In this document: positions 24,478 to 35,176 of the stretch, in pieces
How positions within the stretch are numbered: position 1 is the stretch's first letter
Layout of the letters: every line of letters starts with the position of its first letter
NCBI RefSeq assembly: GCF_009912395.1
Contig: NZ_WNDO01000026.1
Coordinates: forward strand, 20,108 to 84,107
Source of the DNA: Luteibacter sp.
GTDB taxonomy: Bacteria; Pseudomonadota; Gammaproteobacteria; Xanthomonadales; Rhodanobacteraceae
Direction: 5' to 3'
Length of the DNA stretch: 64,000 bases
Position numbers and translations under genes: made by a program
Notes under the pieces: model-generated
The model's input: the letters and a program-made list of their open reading frames with translations, nothing else
Told to the model about the DNA's origin: nothing
Database searches by the model: none

Positions 24478-25889
24478 ATCGCCTTGCCTGCCTGGTGGGT
24501 GCGATGACGGCCATGCTGGCCGGTTGTGCGAGCGTCGGTCCGGATTACAAACTGCCGGACGAAGCCATGGTCAACGACTCGCGCGCCAATGGCGCGTTCG
24601 TCGATACGGACGCGAGCGCCGTGGATGGTTCCCATACGGCACGCGACGACTGGTGGAAGCTGTACGACGATCCTGTGCTCGATGGCCTCGTAAGCCAGGC
24701 GCTGTCGGCCAACATCGCCCTGCGTGCCGCCGATGCGAACCTGCGTCGGGCGTATACCGCGCTGGATATCGCAGACGACGAGGGCGGGTTTTCATCCGAG
24801 GCCTCGGCCAGCGTGAGTCGTGCGCAGATCTCGGCGGAATCGCTGCTGCACACCGAGAAGCTGCCCGTATACAACCTCGCGGTCGGCGGTGTGCAGGCGT
24901 CTTACGAGTTCGACCTGTTCGGCAAGCTGCGGCGGGGGGCGGAAGCCGCCTCAGCCGACGCCGAAGCCGTGAAGGCTGCGCGCGACCTTGTTCGTATCAC
25001 CGTGGCGGCGCGAACCGCCGAGAGCTACATCGGGATGTGCGACGCGTCGCATGATATCGATGTCGCCGAGCGTACGGTCGGTATCCAGGAGGGGGCGGCC
25101 AACGTCGCACAGCGCATGTTCGCTGCAGGCCTGGGCAACAAGCTCGATGTGACGCGTGCTGCAACCCAGGTGGATCTCGCGCGAGCGGCATTGCCGCCGC
25201 TGCGCAAGCGTCGCGATTCGGCGGAGTACGCGCTTGCCGCGTTGTTGGGTCATACACCGGGCGATATCCCCGATGCCGCGAAGTCCTGCCATCGCGCGCC
25301 CACGATCGACAAGCCGATTCCGGTCGGCGACGGCATGGCCTTGCTGCGTCGGCGGCCGGACATCCGCGCCGCCGAACGTCGTCTCGCCGCCGCGACGGCG
25401 CGCATCGGCGTCGCGATCGGCGATATGTATCCGACGGTCAGCCTCGGCGCGGGCCTGGGCACCAATGGCCTGATGGACGACTACGCCAAGGCGCCAGCAC
25501 ATTACTGGTCGCTGGGGCCTTTGATCAGCTGGTCCATTCCGGATCATTCGTCGAAGCTGCGCGTGCAGCTGGCGCGCGATGGCGCGGATGTCGCGCTGGC
25601 GAACTTAGACGAGACCGTCCTGCAGGCGTTGAAGGAAACGCAGACGGCGCTCAGCACGTATACGCATGCGCTGGACCGCGAGGACACGTTGCGCCAGGCC
25701 TTCGACGAGGCGACGACCGCCTCCGCGCAGGCGCGCGAGCTTTATAGAAATGGGCGCACGCCTTACCTCAGCGCGCTGGACGCGGAACGTTCGCGCGTGG
25801 CCGCCGAAGCCGCATTGACCGATGCAGAATCCAGCGTGTCCGAATCCCGCGTACGGTTGTTCCTGGCGCTGGGTGGTGGTTGGCAGTAG
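24474..25889 (+). CDS. NodT-type efflux outer-membrane lipoprotein
   Basis: 471 residues. The lipobox LAGC at residues 15-18 directs lipidation at Cys18. The mature part has the OMF double repeat with conserved segments DDWWKLYDDPVLDGLVSQAL, VQASYEFDLFGKLRRG and LLRRRPDIRAAERRLAAATA. It forms the trimeric TolC-like duct for the FUSC/HlyD pump. It is the last gene of the operon. GGCGTCG (25895) and CGACGCC (25909) form a weak hairpin just after the stop. Confidence 0.93.
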   Translation: MNRLACLVGAMTAMLAGCASVGPDYKLPDEAMVNDSRANGAFVDTDASAVDGSHTARDDWWKLYDDPVLDGLVSQALSANIALRAADANLRRAYTALDIADDEGGFSSEASASVSRAQISAESLLHTEKLPVYNLAVGGVQASYEFDLFGKLRRGAEAASADAEAVKAARDLVRITVAARTAESYIGMCDASHDIDVAERTVGIQEGAANVAQRMFAAGLGNKLDVTRAATQVDLARAALPPLRKRRDSAEYALAALLGHTPGDIPDAAKSCHRAPTIDKPIPVGDGMALLRRRPDIRAAERRLAAATARIGVAIGDMYPTVSLGAGLGTNGLMDDYAKAPAHYWSLGPLISWSIPDHSSKLRVQLARDGADVALANLDETVLQALKETQTALSTYTHALDREDTLRQAFDEATTASAQARELYRNGRTPYLSALDAERSRVAAEAALTDAESSVSESRVRLFLALGGGWQ

Positions 25890-25938
25890 GCTCCGGCGTC
25901 GACGGCCGCGACGCCTGCCAGGTTGGCGCCCTGAGCTT

Positions 25939-26844
25939 CTAGCCGATATCGACCCGCTCGGCGAGGAAATCGAGGAAGACACGCACGCGTGGCGGGACGT
26001 ATCCACCCTGGCCGATGTAGACGGCGTGCACTTCCTCGAGATCGCCGGGGTTGCAGTCTTCCAGCACGGCGATCAAGCGACCGGCGGCGATGTCGTCGCG
26101 CACCTGGAACGCGGCCAGGCGGGCGAGACCCAGGCCGGCCAGGGCGAGTCGTCGCAGCGCTTCGCCGTCGCTGGCCTGCGCGTTTCCTTCCGGCGGCAGG
26201 GTGGTGTCCTCACCGCGATATCGCAGCGGCCAGCCCGAACGCGACCGTGTGTAGTTGAAGCCGAGGCGATTGTGCGCGAGCAGTGCCGCAGGCGTGTCGG
26301 GGACACCGTGGCGGTGGAGATAGTGCGGTGAGCCGACGATCATCATCCGCGTGCTGCCGAGTCGACGGGCCACGAGGCTCGAATCCTTGAGCGGTCCCGC
26401 GCGCACGGCCACGTCGGCGCGTTGTTCGAGGATGTCCACCACTTCGTCGGTGAGCACGATATCCAGGCTTACGCCGGGATGGCGCTCCAGGAACTCTGGC
26501 ACCAGGGGTAGCAGGAAATGATGGCCGAAGGGGACGTTGGCATTGATGCGCAGGCGTCCCTGCGGAGTCGCTTGGTCGCCTGCGCCACGCTCGGCGTCGT
26601 CCAGGTCCGCGAGGATGCGGACACCGCGTTCGTAAAGCGCGCAGCCTTCGGGGGTCAGCTGGAGTTGCCGGGTCGAACGGTTCACCAGCCGTGCGCCCAG
26701 ACGCTGCTCCATGCGCGCGACGAGCTTGCTGACCGCCGAGGGCGTCATGCCGAAGGCCCGGGCGGCGGCGGAAAAGCCACCGAGCTCGATGACCCGCACG
26801 AACACTTCCAGCTCGCCCGATCGATTGACTTCCAGACGCGCCAC
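25939..26844 (-). CDS. LysR-family transcriptional regulator
   Basis: 301 residues. N-terminal helix-turn-helix (GGFSAAARAFGMTPSAVSKL) followed by a substrate-binding-like effector domain (FGHHFLLPLVPEFLERHPGV, RADVAVRAG). This is the common LysR subgroup with short effector loops, often controlling adjacent oxidoreductases or efflux. It is convergent with the efflux operon and divergent from the SGNH hydrolase gene at 26955; the latter is the likelier target by position. Confidence 0.9.
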   Translation of the reverse strand: MARLEVNRSGELEVFVRVIELGGFSAAARAFGMTPSAVSKLVARMEQRLGARLVNRSTRQLQLTPEGCALYERGVRILADLDDAERGAGDQATPQGRLRINANVPFGHHFLLPLVPEFLERHPGVSLDIVLTDEVVDILEQRADVAVRAGPLKDSSLVARRLGSTRMMIVGSPHYLHRHGVPDTPAALLAHNRLGFNYTRSRSGWPLRYRGEDTTLPPEGNAQASDGEALRRLALAGLGLARLAAFQVRDDIAAGRLIAVLEDCNPGDLEEVHAVYIGQGGYVPPRVRVFLDFLAERVDIG

Positions 26845-26954
26845 GCGTTGCTCCTTGGTGAATTCATTTCACAAATGCTGTGCCTTCGGCCAGTCTAGTT
26901 GAAAGTGAGCCATGAACCCATGATGGGTGGAAGATCGGTCATGAGCCCTTGGAT

Positions 26955-28211
26955 ATGAGCAAGCACGTCCTTTCCCGTTTGTCCACCCTGGCCCTGTTCT
27001 TCACCGCGCCTGCGATGGCGGCCGGGCCCGCGTGGGTGGCGACGTGGCAGGCCAGTCCGCAGCCGGTGTGGGGCACGGAGTTTCCGTTTCCCACGTATCT
27101 TCCGGGTAGCCTCGACAACCGGACGATTCGTCAGGTGGCGCGTGTGAGTCTCGGCGGGACGCGTCTGCGAATCGTGCTGTCGAACACGTACGGCGGACAG
27201 CCGGTGCGCGTCGGCAAGGCGACCGTCGCGATACCGGGGGCGAAGGGTGCCGTGGTGGCCGATAGTCTTCGCGTCGTCACGTTTGGCGGAAGCGCCGAGA
27301 CGAGCCTTCCGCCCGGCGCCTCCCTGGTCAGCAATCCCATCGCGCTCACGTTGCCGGCGTTGTCGCAAGTCGCAGTCAGCGTCTATCTACCGGAGGCGAC
27401 GCCGGTGACGGGCTTCCATTGGGATGGCAAGCAGACGGCATGGATCGCCCAGGGCGACCAGGTCGCGGCATCCGGGCTGCATGACGCGACGGAAACGACG
27501 GCCCGCCCGTTGCTCTCGGGTATCCAGGTCGAGACGATCAGTACGCCAAGAGCCGTAGTGGTACTGGGCGACTCCATCACGGACGGCGCGAGCGCCAGTC
27601 TCGACAAGGATCGTCGCTGGCCGGATTTTTTGGCTGCGCGTTTTGCGCCGCGCGGGATCGCTGTCGTCAACGCGGGCATTTCCGGCGGCCGCTTGCTCAG
27701 CGATGGGATGGGCGTCAACGCGCTTGCCCGCCTCGATCGCGACGTGTTCGCTCAGCCGGGTGTGCGCGACCTCGTCGTGATGATCGGCATCAACGACATC
27801 GCATGGCCCGGCACGATCTTCGCGCGAGGGGAGCGTCGGCCGACGCTGGAAGCACTGCAAGCTGGCTACCGCCAACTGGTCGCGCAAGCGCATCTTCACG
27901 GTATCCGCGTGACCGGCGCCACGCTCACGCCTTTCGAAGGCGCGCTACCCGGTACACCGATGGCCGACTACTACGACGCGGACAAGGATGCACTGCGAAA
28001 GCGGTTGAATGAATGGATCCGCAAAAGTGATTTGTTCGATGCCGTGATCGACTTCGATGCGTTGCTTCGCGATCCTAGCCATCCCGACCATCTTCGCGAT
28101 ATCTATGATTCGGGAGACCATCTCCATCCCGGCGACGAAGGGAACAAGGCCATGGCGAACGCGGTGAATGTCGAAGGCTTTCTGAAAAACGTAGGTTCCT
28201 TAGCGCGATGA
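26955..28211 (+). CDS. Secreted SGNH/GDSL hydrolase
   Basis: 418 residues from the ATG at 26955 (a TTG two codons upstream is less likely). Signal peptide: STLALFFTAPAMA. An N-terminal beta domain of about 170 residues (WVATWQASPQ, NRTIRQVARVSLGG) precedes the SGNH core. Its blocks are VVLGDSITDGAS (block I Ser), NAGISGGRLL (Gly), MIGINDIAW (Asn) and SGDHLHPGDEG (Asp/His). The architecture matches secreted GDSL esterases acting on acetylated or long-chain esters. A second protein of the same plan with a lectin tail is encoded at 46480. It is divergent from the LysR gene. Confidence 0.92.
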   Translation: MSKHVLSRLSTLALFFTAPAMAAGPAWVATWQASPQPVWGTEFPFPTYLPGSLDNRTIRQVARVSLGGTRLRIVLSNTYGGQPVRVGKATVAIPGAKGAVVADSLRVVTFGGSAETSLPPGASLVSNPIALTLPALSQVAVSVYLPEATPVTGFHWDGKQTAWIAQGDQVAASGLHDATETTARPLLSGIQVETISTPRAVVVLGDSITDGASASLDKDRRWPDFLAARFAPRGIAVVNAGISGGRLLSDGMGVNALARLDRDVFAQPGVRDLVVMIGINDIAWPGTIFARGERRPTLEALQAGYRQLVAQAHLHGIRVTGATLTPFEGALPGTPMADYYDADKDALRKRLNEWIRKSDLFDAVIDFDALLRDPSHPDHLRDIYDSGDHLHPGDEGNKAMANAVNVEGFLKNVGSLAR

Positions 28212-28220
28212 CCTTAAGTT

Positions 28221-28512
28221 CCGTCGTTCCAGCGAACGCTGGAACCCAGCGCGGGGCGATCTGTTATCGCGTCGCGACCTCCTACGCAAAAGCCGATGCG
28301 ACGCCCCCGCGGTGCTGGTGAACTGAGGCGCTGGGTTCCTGTTTTCACAGGAACGACGAGCTGGCGAACCGTCGTTCCAGCGCACGCTGGAACCCAGCGC
28401 GGGGCAATCGGTTATCGCGTCGAGTCCTCCTACGCAAAGGCCGATGCGACGTTCTCGCGGTGCTGGTGAACCGGGGCGCTGGGTTCCTGTTTTCACAGGA
28501 ACGACGAGCTGG
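28221..28512. repeat. Two tandem copies of a ~148-bp element with internal inverted repeats
   Basis: Unit 1 runs 28221-28368 and unit 2 28369-28512, about 90 percent identical. Each begins CCGTCGTTCCAGCG, carries CGCTGGAACCCAGCGC, and ends GCGCTGGGTTCC followed by CAGGAACGACGAG, so its ends are reverse complements (GGAACCCAGCGC/GCGCTGGGTTCC and CGTCGTTCC/GGAACGACG). This looks like a BIME/MITE-type intergenic repeat. It fills most of the 396-nt gap between the SGNH and GFA genes; no gene is seen there. Confidence 0.85.
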
Positions 28513-28607
28513 AGGTAGCGGCACCCCGCCTATCGTCTTCTCAGCTGCACAGGAACGACAGGGCCGGCGTACACTGCGCGTCCATCGATCACGTGTCCGG
28601 AATCGCC

Positions 28608-29024
28608 ATGTTATTTCGTACCACATGCCTGTGCGGAAAGGTTTCCATCGAACTGCATGGCGAACCTTCCGCCCGCGCGAACTGCCACTGTTCGTCGTGC
28701 CGGGATTTCTACGGCGTGCCGCTTTTCTCGGCGACGGCCTGGCAGGCCGATAACGTACGGATCGACAGCGGTGCGACGCGTTCGTTCAAGCACCCCGAAA
28801 AGGACATGACCAAGACCTTCTGCGAAAACTGTGGCGAGGTCGTGTTCGGGACGAATCGCCTCGGCATGCGCGTGGTGCCCAATGCCATGGTCGCCAGAGC
28901 CACGGACGGCAGCATCCAGGAACACTGGGCGCCGACCATGCACCTGTTCTATCGCCAGCGCCTGACCGATATCCAGGACAACCTTCCGAAGTACCTCGAA
29001 GGTTGGGACGGCCCGCTGTTGTAG
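28608..29024 (+). CDS. GFA/CENP-V-type zinc protein
   Basis: 138 residues from the ATG at 28608 (a GTG at 28593 is possible). Zinc-binding cysteines occur as CLCGK, CHCSSC and CENCG, matching the GFA (glutathione-dependent formaldehyde-activating/CENP-V) fold. In most members the enzymatic role is unproven. The stop codon (29022-29024) is inside the 5' end of a REP-like palindrome. It is followed by that palindrome and a bidirectional terminator shared with katG. Confidence 0.88.
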   Translation: MLFRTTCLCGKVSIELHGEPSARANCHCSSCRDFYGVPLFSATAWQADNVRIDSGATRSFKHPEKDMTKTFCENCGEVVFGTNRLGMRVVPNAMVARATDGSIQEHWAPTMHLFYRQRLTDIQDNLPKYLEGWDGPLL

Positions 29025-29086
29025 GAGCGCGCTTGCGCGCGATGCGAGGTATCGGCAGCACCCATCGCGCGCAAGCGCGCTCCTAC
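29021..29086. repeat. REP-like palindrome pair (GCGCGCTTGCGCGC core)
   Basis: A 23-nt arm at 29021-29043, starting GTAGGAGCGCGCTTGCGCGC, is perfectly inverted at 29064-29086, with a 20-nt spacer. The same word recurs at 58299-58345, inside a gene at 56257, and degenerate at 63645. The left arm supplies the TAG stop of the GFA gene. Confidence 0.9.
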
Positions 29087-29112
29087 AGGTGTAGTAGGGG
29101 CGTATAAACAAA

Positions 29113-29147
29113 AAAAGCCACCCCGACCATAAGCCGGGGTGGCTTTT
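29113..29147. terminator. Bidirectional intrinsic terminator, GFA/katG
   Basis: AAAAGCCACCCCG (29113-29125) and CGGGGTGGCTTTT (29135-29147) form a 13-bp stem with a 9-nt loop; A and T tails make it active in both directions. It ends 12 nt before the katG stop. Confidence 0.95.
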
Positions 29148-29158
29148 CAACAACACGC

Positions 29159-31435
<2,277 letters not shown>

Positions 31436-31696
31436 TCACTGGTTTGGCCGGGACGAATGATCGATCGCCGGAGGGACGTGGCTAGGGCACTTCCCCAGGA
31501 TCATAAGTAACGTATCACCGTAGAGAAAATTGATTGATTCAATAATGGCAAGAGGCACCGTCTATCGATGTAAGCCCTTGTTGCGGCGCACGATGGCACG
31601 GGCCTGTCCAGACTACATTGAACGCACCATGTGTCGACTGAAGCATCGTGAGGCAAAATCCCTACGACGACCAAGGTGTGAAATGAGGCGGGTCTT

Positions 31697-32206
31697 GTGT
31701 TTGTGATCATCTCGGGATGTTCAGGAGGCGGCAAGTCGACCCTCATCGCTGAACTTGCGCGTCGGGGACAGGGTGTTGTCGAAGAACCTGCCCGGTGCAT
31801 CCTGGCAGAGGACAAACGTAGAGATGGGAATGCCTTGCCCCTGGCAAACGCGCAGGCGTTCGCGCGCCGCACCCTGGCGATGTCGATAGCGGATCATAAG
31901 GAGGCGCGGGGGCTCACCTTCTTTGATCGAGGTATCGTGGATGCGGCGGTCGCGATGACGGCGTCCGGCGACGAACGCCCGGCGCAGGAGATTGCGAGTT
32001 ATCGATACGATCTCGTCGTTCTCGCGCCACCCTGGCCCGAAATCTATGAGAACGACGAAGATCGTCGGCATAGTTTCGAAAAAGCCCTGCGCGACTATGA
32101 GAGGGTGCGATCCGCCTATGTGAGCGCAGGATACGCACCCATCGTGTTGCCTCGCGCTAGCGTTGCAGATCGTGCGGACTTCCTTCTCACGAAAGCGCTA
32201 GGTTAA
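31697..32206 (+). CDS. P-loop AAA-family ATPase/kinase-like protein
   Basis: 169 residues from a GTG preceded by GAGGCGGG. Walker A is GCSGGGKST at the N-terminus. Later motifs are TFFDRGIVDA (Walker-B-like DRG) and YDLVVLAPPWPEIYENDEDRRH (given as YDLVVLAPPWPEI and NDEDRRH). This is the small AAA_28-type predicted ATPase family, related to nucleoside/nucleotide kinases; in vivo substrate unknown. It stands alone between katG and a convergent protease gene. Confidence 0.8.
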   Translation: MFVIISGCSGGGKSTLIAELARRGQGVVEEPARCILAEDKRRDGNALPLANAQAFARRTLAMSIADHKEARGLTFFDRGIVDAAVAMTASGDERPAQEIASYRYDLVVLAPPWPEIYENDEDRRHSFEKALRDYERVRSAYVSAGYAPIVLPRASVADRADFLLTKALG

Positions 32207-32258
32207 CGGGGCGGGTGGATGTTTGTAGTCGAAGCGATGGAAAGACCGCGTTGAAGCC

Positions 32259-34094
32259 TTAGATCAAGTCTCGCAACGTAAGCTGCACTTGGTTGACGGC
32301 ATTTTTCCGGAGGAACCTCAGCTGGACTTTTGTGCCTGGCGACTGATTGCGAAGCATCTTGCGAAAATCGTACAGCTTGATGGATTGAATCGGTTCACCG
32401 TTGACCTCCGTGACGATATCGCCCGCCCGGAGGCCAGCGGCCGCAGCCGGCGTGCCGGGACCTACATCCACGATTTCGAAGCCCTTCCCATTATCGTTGA
32501 CCCACATGCCGGACCGGTCGAATGTATCCAGATCTTCGATCGGGCCCGGGATAGGCTTGAGGTACATGAGCTGGTGATCGTAGTCGAAGGTGACAACGAA
32601 GCGCTTCAGCACACCACCACCGACGTTGCTCGGAAATGCCTCCATACCTCCTGCGCCTCCCTTGTCCAGGCTGAACTCGGCAAGGGGAGCGGGTATCGTG
32701 AAGCCGTCGAGCTCCAGGTCCTTTCCATGAAATACGAAGCCCCGTGATGGACCGCCGACGCCCCATCCGGTGAGCGCTTCGGCCCCCGAAGGCTCGCGAT
32801 CGCGTAGACGGTGCTTCTCGGCGAAAGCGCGGTTCAGCGATAGGGCAGTGCGAGCACCGGTATCTATGCCAAAACGATCCGGAATACCGTCGTACGTTCC
32901 GAGGACCTCGGGAAACTGATGGTAGAAACGAAAGCGTACTGGCGTGCCGGCCGTCGCGGGGTTGAAGTGCTTCTTGTCGATGAAGGTGATCTGCTTTTTC
33001 CCATAGTCAATGCGGGTAACGAAGCGTGCGAGGAATTCGTAGCCAATCATTCCCTGTTCGTCGATACCTTCCGCCGCGTTGGAGAACTTCAATACGGTAA
33101 CGACCTGGTGGTTGAGCGTGGCCCCGCCGACAGAGATGGAATCCACTTTCGCAAGTCCGCTTTGCGAGACGTCGTTGCCGGCGCCTCCGGCGGTCTGGCT
33201 ACCCTGTGCGTGGACGCCGAGCACCTGAGCGGTCGCCGGCGTGAGAATATCGTGGCCTCCCGTGTCGACGATAAACGTCATCGGTTTGCTTCCATTGACC
33301 GATGCGTCGACATAGATATGGTTGTTGACCAGTTGAAACGGAACCGTCGTTTCGCCCTTGTCACCCGTTAGCGCATAGTCGTTCATCGCCGTGATCGGCA
33401 AGGCGTAATAGGCGGCCGACCGCGTCGGTTCGAACCGCGCGGTTGTCAGGGTCATCGTCTGGCGGTTGGCGGCGCCGCTACCATCATCCACGACGATCGT
33501 ATGCGCGATGGGAACACCATCCACATCGGTGTAATCCGCGTACGATGTCGTGATGACCTGGATACTTTGGATCTCCACGGTTCGCGCCAGGCGATGCGTC
33601 ACCGTGTCGAACCATGCGTCGAAGGGCTTGCCATCCCGTGGCGTGACAGTGAGTACATCGAACGTTTTCCTGCCTTCCGTCTTTCGACCGTTGTTCTGAA
33701 TCCGTGCGCCGGCTCGATCACCATGCCACCAAAGGTTGCATCCGCGATAGGCCTCGTTGACGGCCAGCTGCCGTACGTCGCCTCCGGCCTGTTCGGTCGC
33801 GATGCCCGAAGTCTCCTTTTCCCAGGCTTTCTGGCCGTCGAAACCGGTGGCGCCGCTACTCGGGCCTATGTGGTAACGATCGACGAACGCACATCGCTGA
33901 AGATCGATGACGGACGACATCGTGCCAGTGAGACCCTGGCCCGCATACGAAAACTGGCTATCCAGTGTTTCCTTGCCGGACCAGGTATCGGCGCCCATTG
34001 CCTTGCGATTGGCGGCGAGAAGCCTGTCGATATCGTCAGCCTTGCTGATACCCGCGGTGATGACGAGAATGCTTGCCAGGAATGCGTGGCGCAT
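32259..34094 (-). CDS. Secreted aspartyl-protease-family protein with PDZ domain
   Basis: 611 residues with signal peptide (FLASILVITAGISKA). After a ~240-residue N-terminal domain, two retropepsin-like active-site segments occur: FIVDTGGHDILTP near 290 and FGIDTGARTALSL near 420. A PDZ domain ends the protein (GLRAGDIVTEVNGEPIQSI). Two Asp-Thr-Gly motifs in a single chain imply an internally pseudo-dimeric aspartyl protease, as in other bacterial retropepsin-like proteins. Predicted periplasmic. It is the only gene between two opposite-strand neighbours, so no operon context. Confidence 0.85.
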   Translation of the reverse strand: MRHAFLASILVITAGISKADDIDRLLAANRKAMGADTWSGKETLDSQFSYAGQGLTGTMSSVIDLQRCAFVDRYHIGPSSGATGFDGQKAWEKETSGIATEQAGGDVRQLAVNEAYRGCNLWWHGDRAGARIQNNGRKTEGRKTFDVLTVTPRDGKPFDAWFDTVTHRLARTVEIQSIQVITTSYADYTDVDGVPIAHTIVVDDGSGAANRQTMTLTTARFEPTRSAAYYALPITAMNDYALTGDKGETTVPFQLVNNHIYVDASVNGSKPMTFIVDTGGHDILTPATAQVLGVHAQGSQTAGGAGNDVSQSGLAKVDSISVGGATLNHQVVTVLKFSNAAEGIDEQGMIGYEFLARFVTRIDYGKKQITFIDKKHFNPATAGTPVRFRFYHQFPEVLGTYDGIPDRFGIDTGARTALSLNRAFAEKHRLRDREPSGAEALTGWGVGGPSRGFVFHGKDLELDGFTIPAPLAEFSLDKGGAGGMEAFPSNVGGGVLKRFVVTFDYDHQLMYLKPIPGPIEDLDTFDRSGMWVNDNGKGFEIVDVGPGTPAAAAGLRAGDIVTEVNGEPIQSIKLYDFRKMLRNQSPGTKVQLRFLRKNAVNQVQLTLRDLI

Positions 34095-34166
34095 GGATGA
34101 CCCCGTGAAGAGACGATATGTGATGTGCGCTGCCGCCCTCGGTGGACGCAGCTCGCCTCACGCACG

Positions 34167-35003
34167 CTAGGGGAGTGCCAAGGGTGCGTCTTGAATCCAG
34201 TTGACCGGTGGCGTCCCGGAGGTTTTAGCAGGGGTGGGCGACGACGGGATCGACCGGCGCCAATCGCCGGGTGTAAAGCCCGTCAGTGCCAGGACGGACC
34301 GGCTCATATGTGCCTGGTCGGCAAATCCGAGCGACGAGGAAATCTCGCACAGCGATTGTCGTGTCTCGCAGAGGCGCTGCAAGGCAGACCGAGTTCGCGA
34401 GCGAGCACGAAACGCCTTCGGTGACGTGCCATAGGCGCGCTGAAATCCGCGACTGACCGACTCGGGTCGCAACCCCGTCTCTTCGGCCCATTGCCGCAAG
34501 GAAAGGTCCGCATCCTGTCGAAGCCGTTCAGCAAGCAGGTCGGGCCAATCCTGGTGCCGTTGCTCGGACGCATCCCAGGTCGCCGCAAGGTGATGCCATG
34601 CGTCCCGTGGCGAATGTCGTGCGATATGCAGCAGTCCTTCAGGATCTGTCGTCGTTCCAAAGAGCGGGAGGCGATAGTTCGTCGGAACCGGCAGGACGAG
34701 CAGTTCGGCTCCGTGCCGTGAAAAACAATCCGTATGAGAATCATAAGCGCGATGGATCAACACGTGGCCCGCTTCGACCGTGCGCCGACCTTCATCGCCC
34801 GCTTCCATATAGCCGCCGCTCAAGACTACGGTGGCAAACGCCGCGTCATGGCAATGACGACCAAGTCGCTGGCAAGCGCCATGGCATTGATGGCCCATAT
34901 CCGTCTTTGCGAACGATATCATCAAGATACGACTCGTAAGATGTCGGAATGCGTGTTGCACGACCAGAGGAACGTCATCCACGAAACGCGAACTGGAATC
35001 CAT
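34167..35003 (-). CDS. AraC-family transcriptional regulator
   Basis: Up to 278 residues; the start is uncertain, because the ATG at 35003 has GAGGA too close and in-frame ATGs occur at 34922 and 34901. An N-terminal cupin-like sensing half (GGYMEAGDEGRRTVEAGHVLIH, abbreviated GYMEAGDEGRR..EAGHVLIH) precedes the AraC double helix-turn-helix (DLSLRQWAEETGLRPESVSRGF, here as LRQWAEETGLRPESVSRGF, and ISSSLGFADQAHMSRSVLAL). It lies divergently upstream of the esterase gene at 35177, its likeliest target. Confidence 0.85.
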   Translation of the reverse strand: MDSSSRFVDDVPLVVQHAFRHLTSRILMISFAKTDMGHQCHGACQRLGRHCHDAAFATVVLSGGYMEAGDEGRRTVEAGHVLIHRAYDSHTDCFSRHGAELLVLPVPTNYRLPLFGTTTDPEGLLHIARHSPRDAWHHLAATWDASEQRHQDWPDLLAERLRQDADLSLRQWAEETGLRPESVSRGFQRAYGTSPKAFRARSRTRSALQRLCETRQSLCEISSSLGFADQAHMSRSVLALTGFTPGDWRRSIPSSPTPAKTSGTPPVNWIQDAPLALP

Positions 35004-35176
35004 TCCTCGTGGTGATGGAATGCTTGGAGATGATCGACGTTTTGGCGCCGCTGGCAGTATAGATCGCTGTGAAGGCCCGGCAGTACCGTGCCTATTGACC
35101 TACTTCTCATCAACACCTTGCAAGAAGACAATGCGGCTATGCCTCGCCCTGGGGCACATGCCTATGAGGGGGTGCC

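Noticed and set aside
28221..28512. Possible CRISPR array
   Set aside because: Only two long, nearly identical units in direct contact, with no short repeat and unique spacer pattern and no cas genes.
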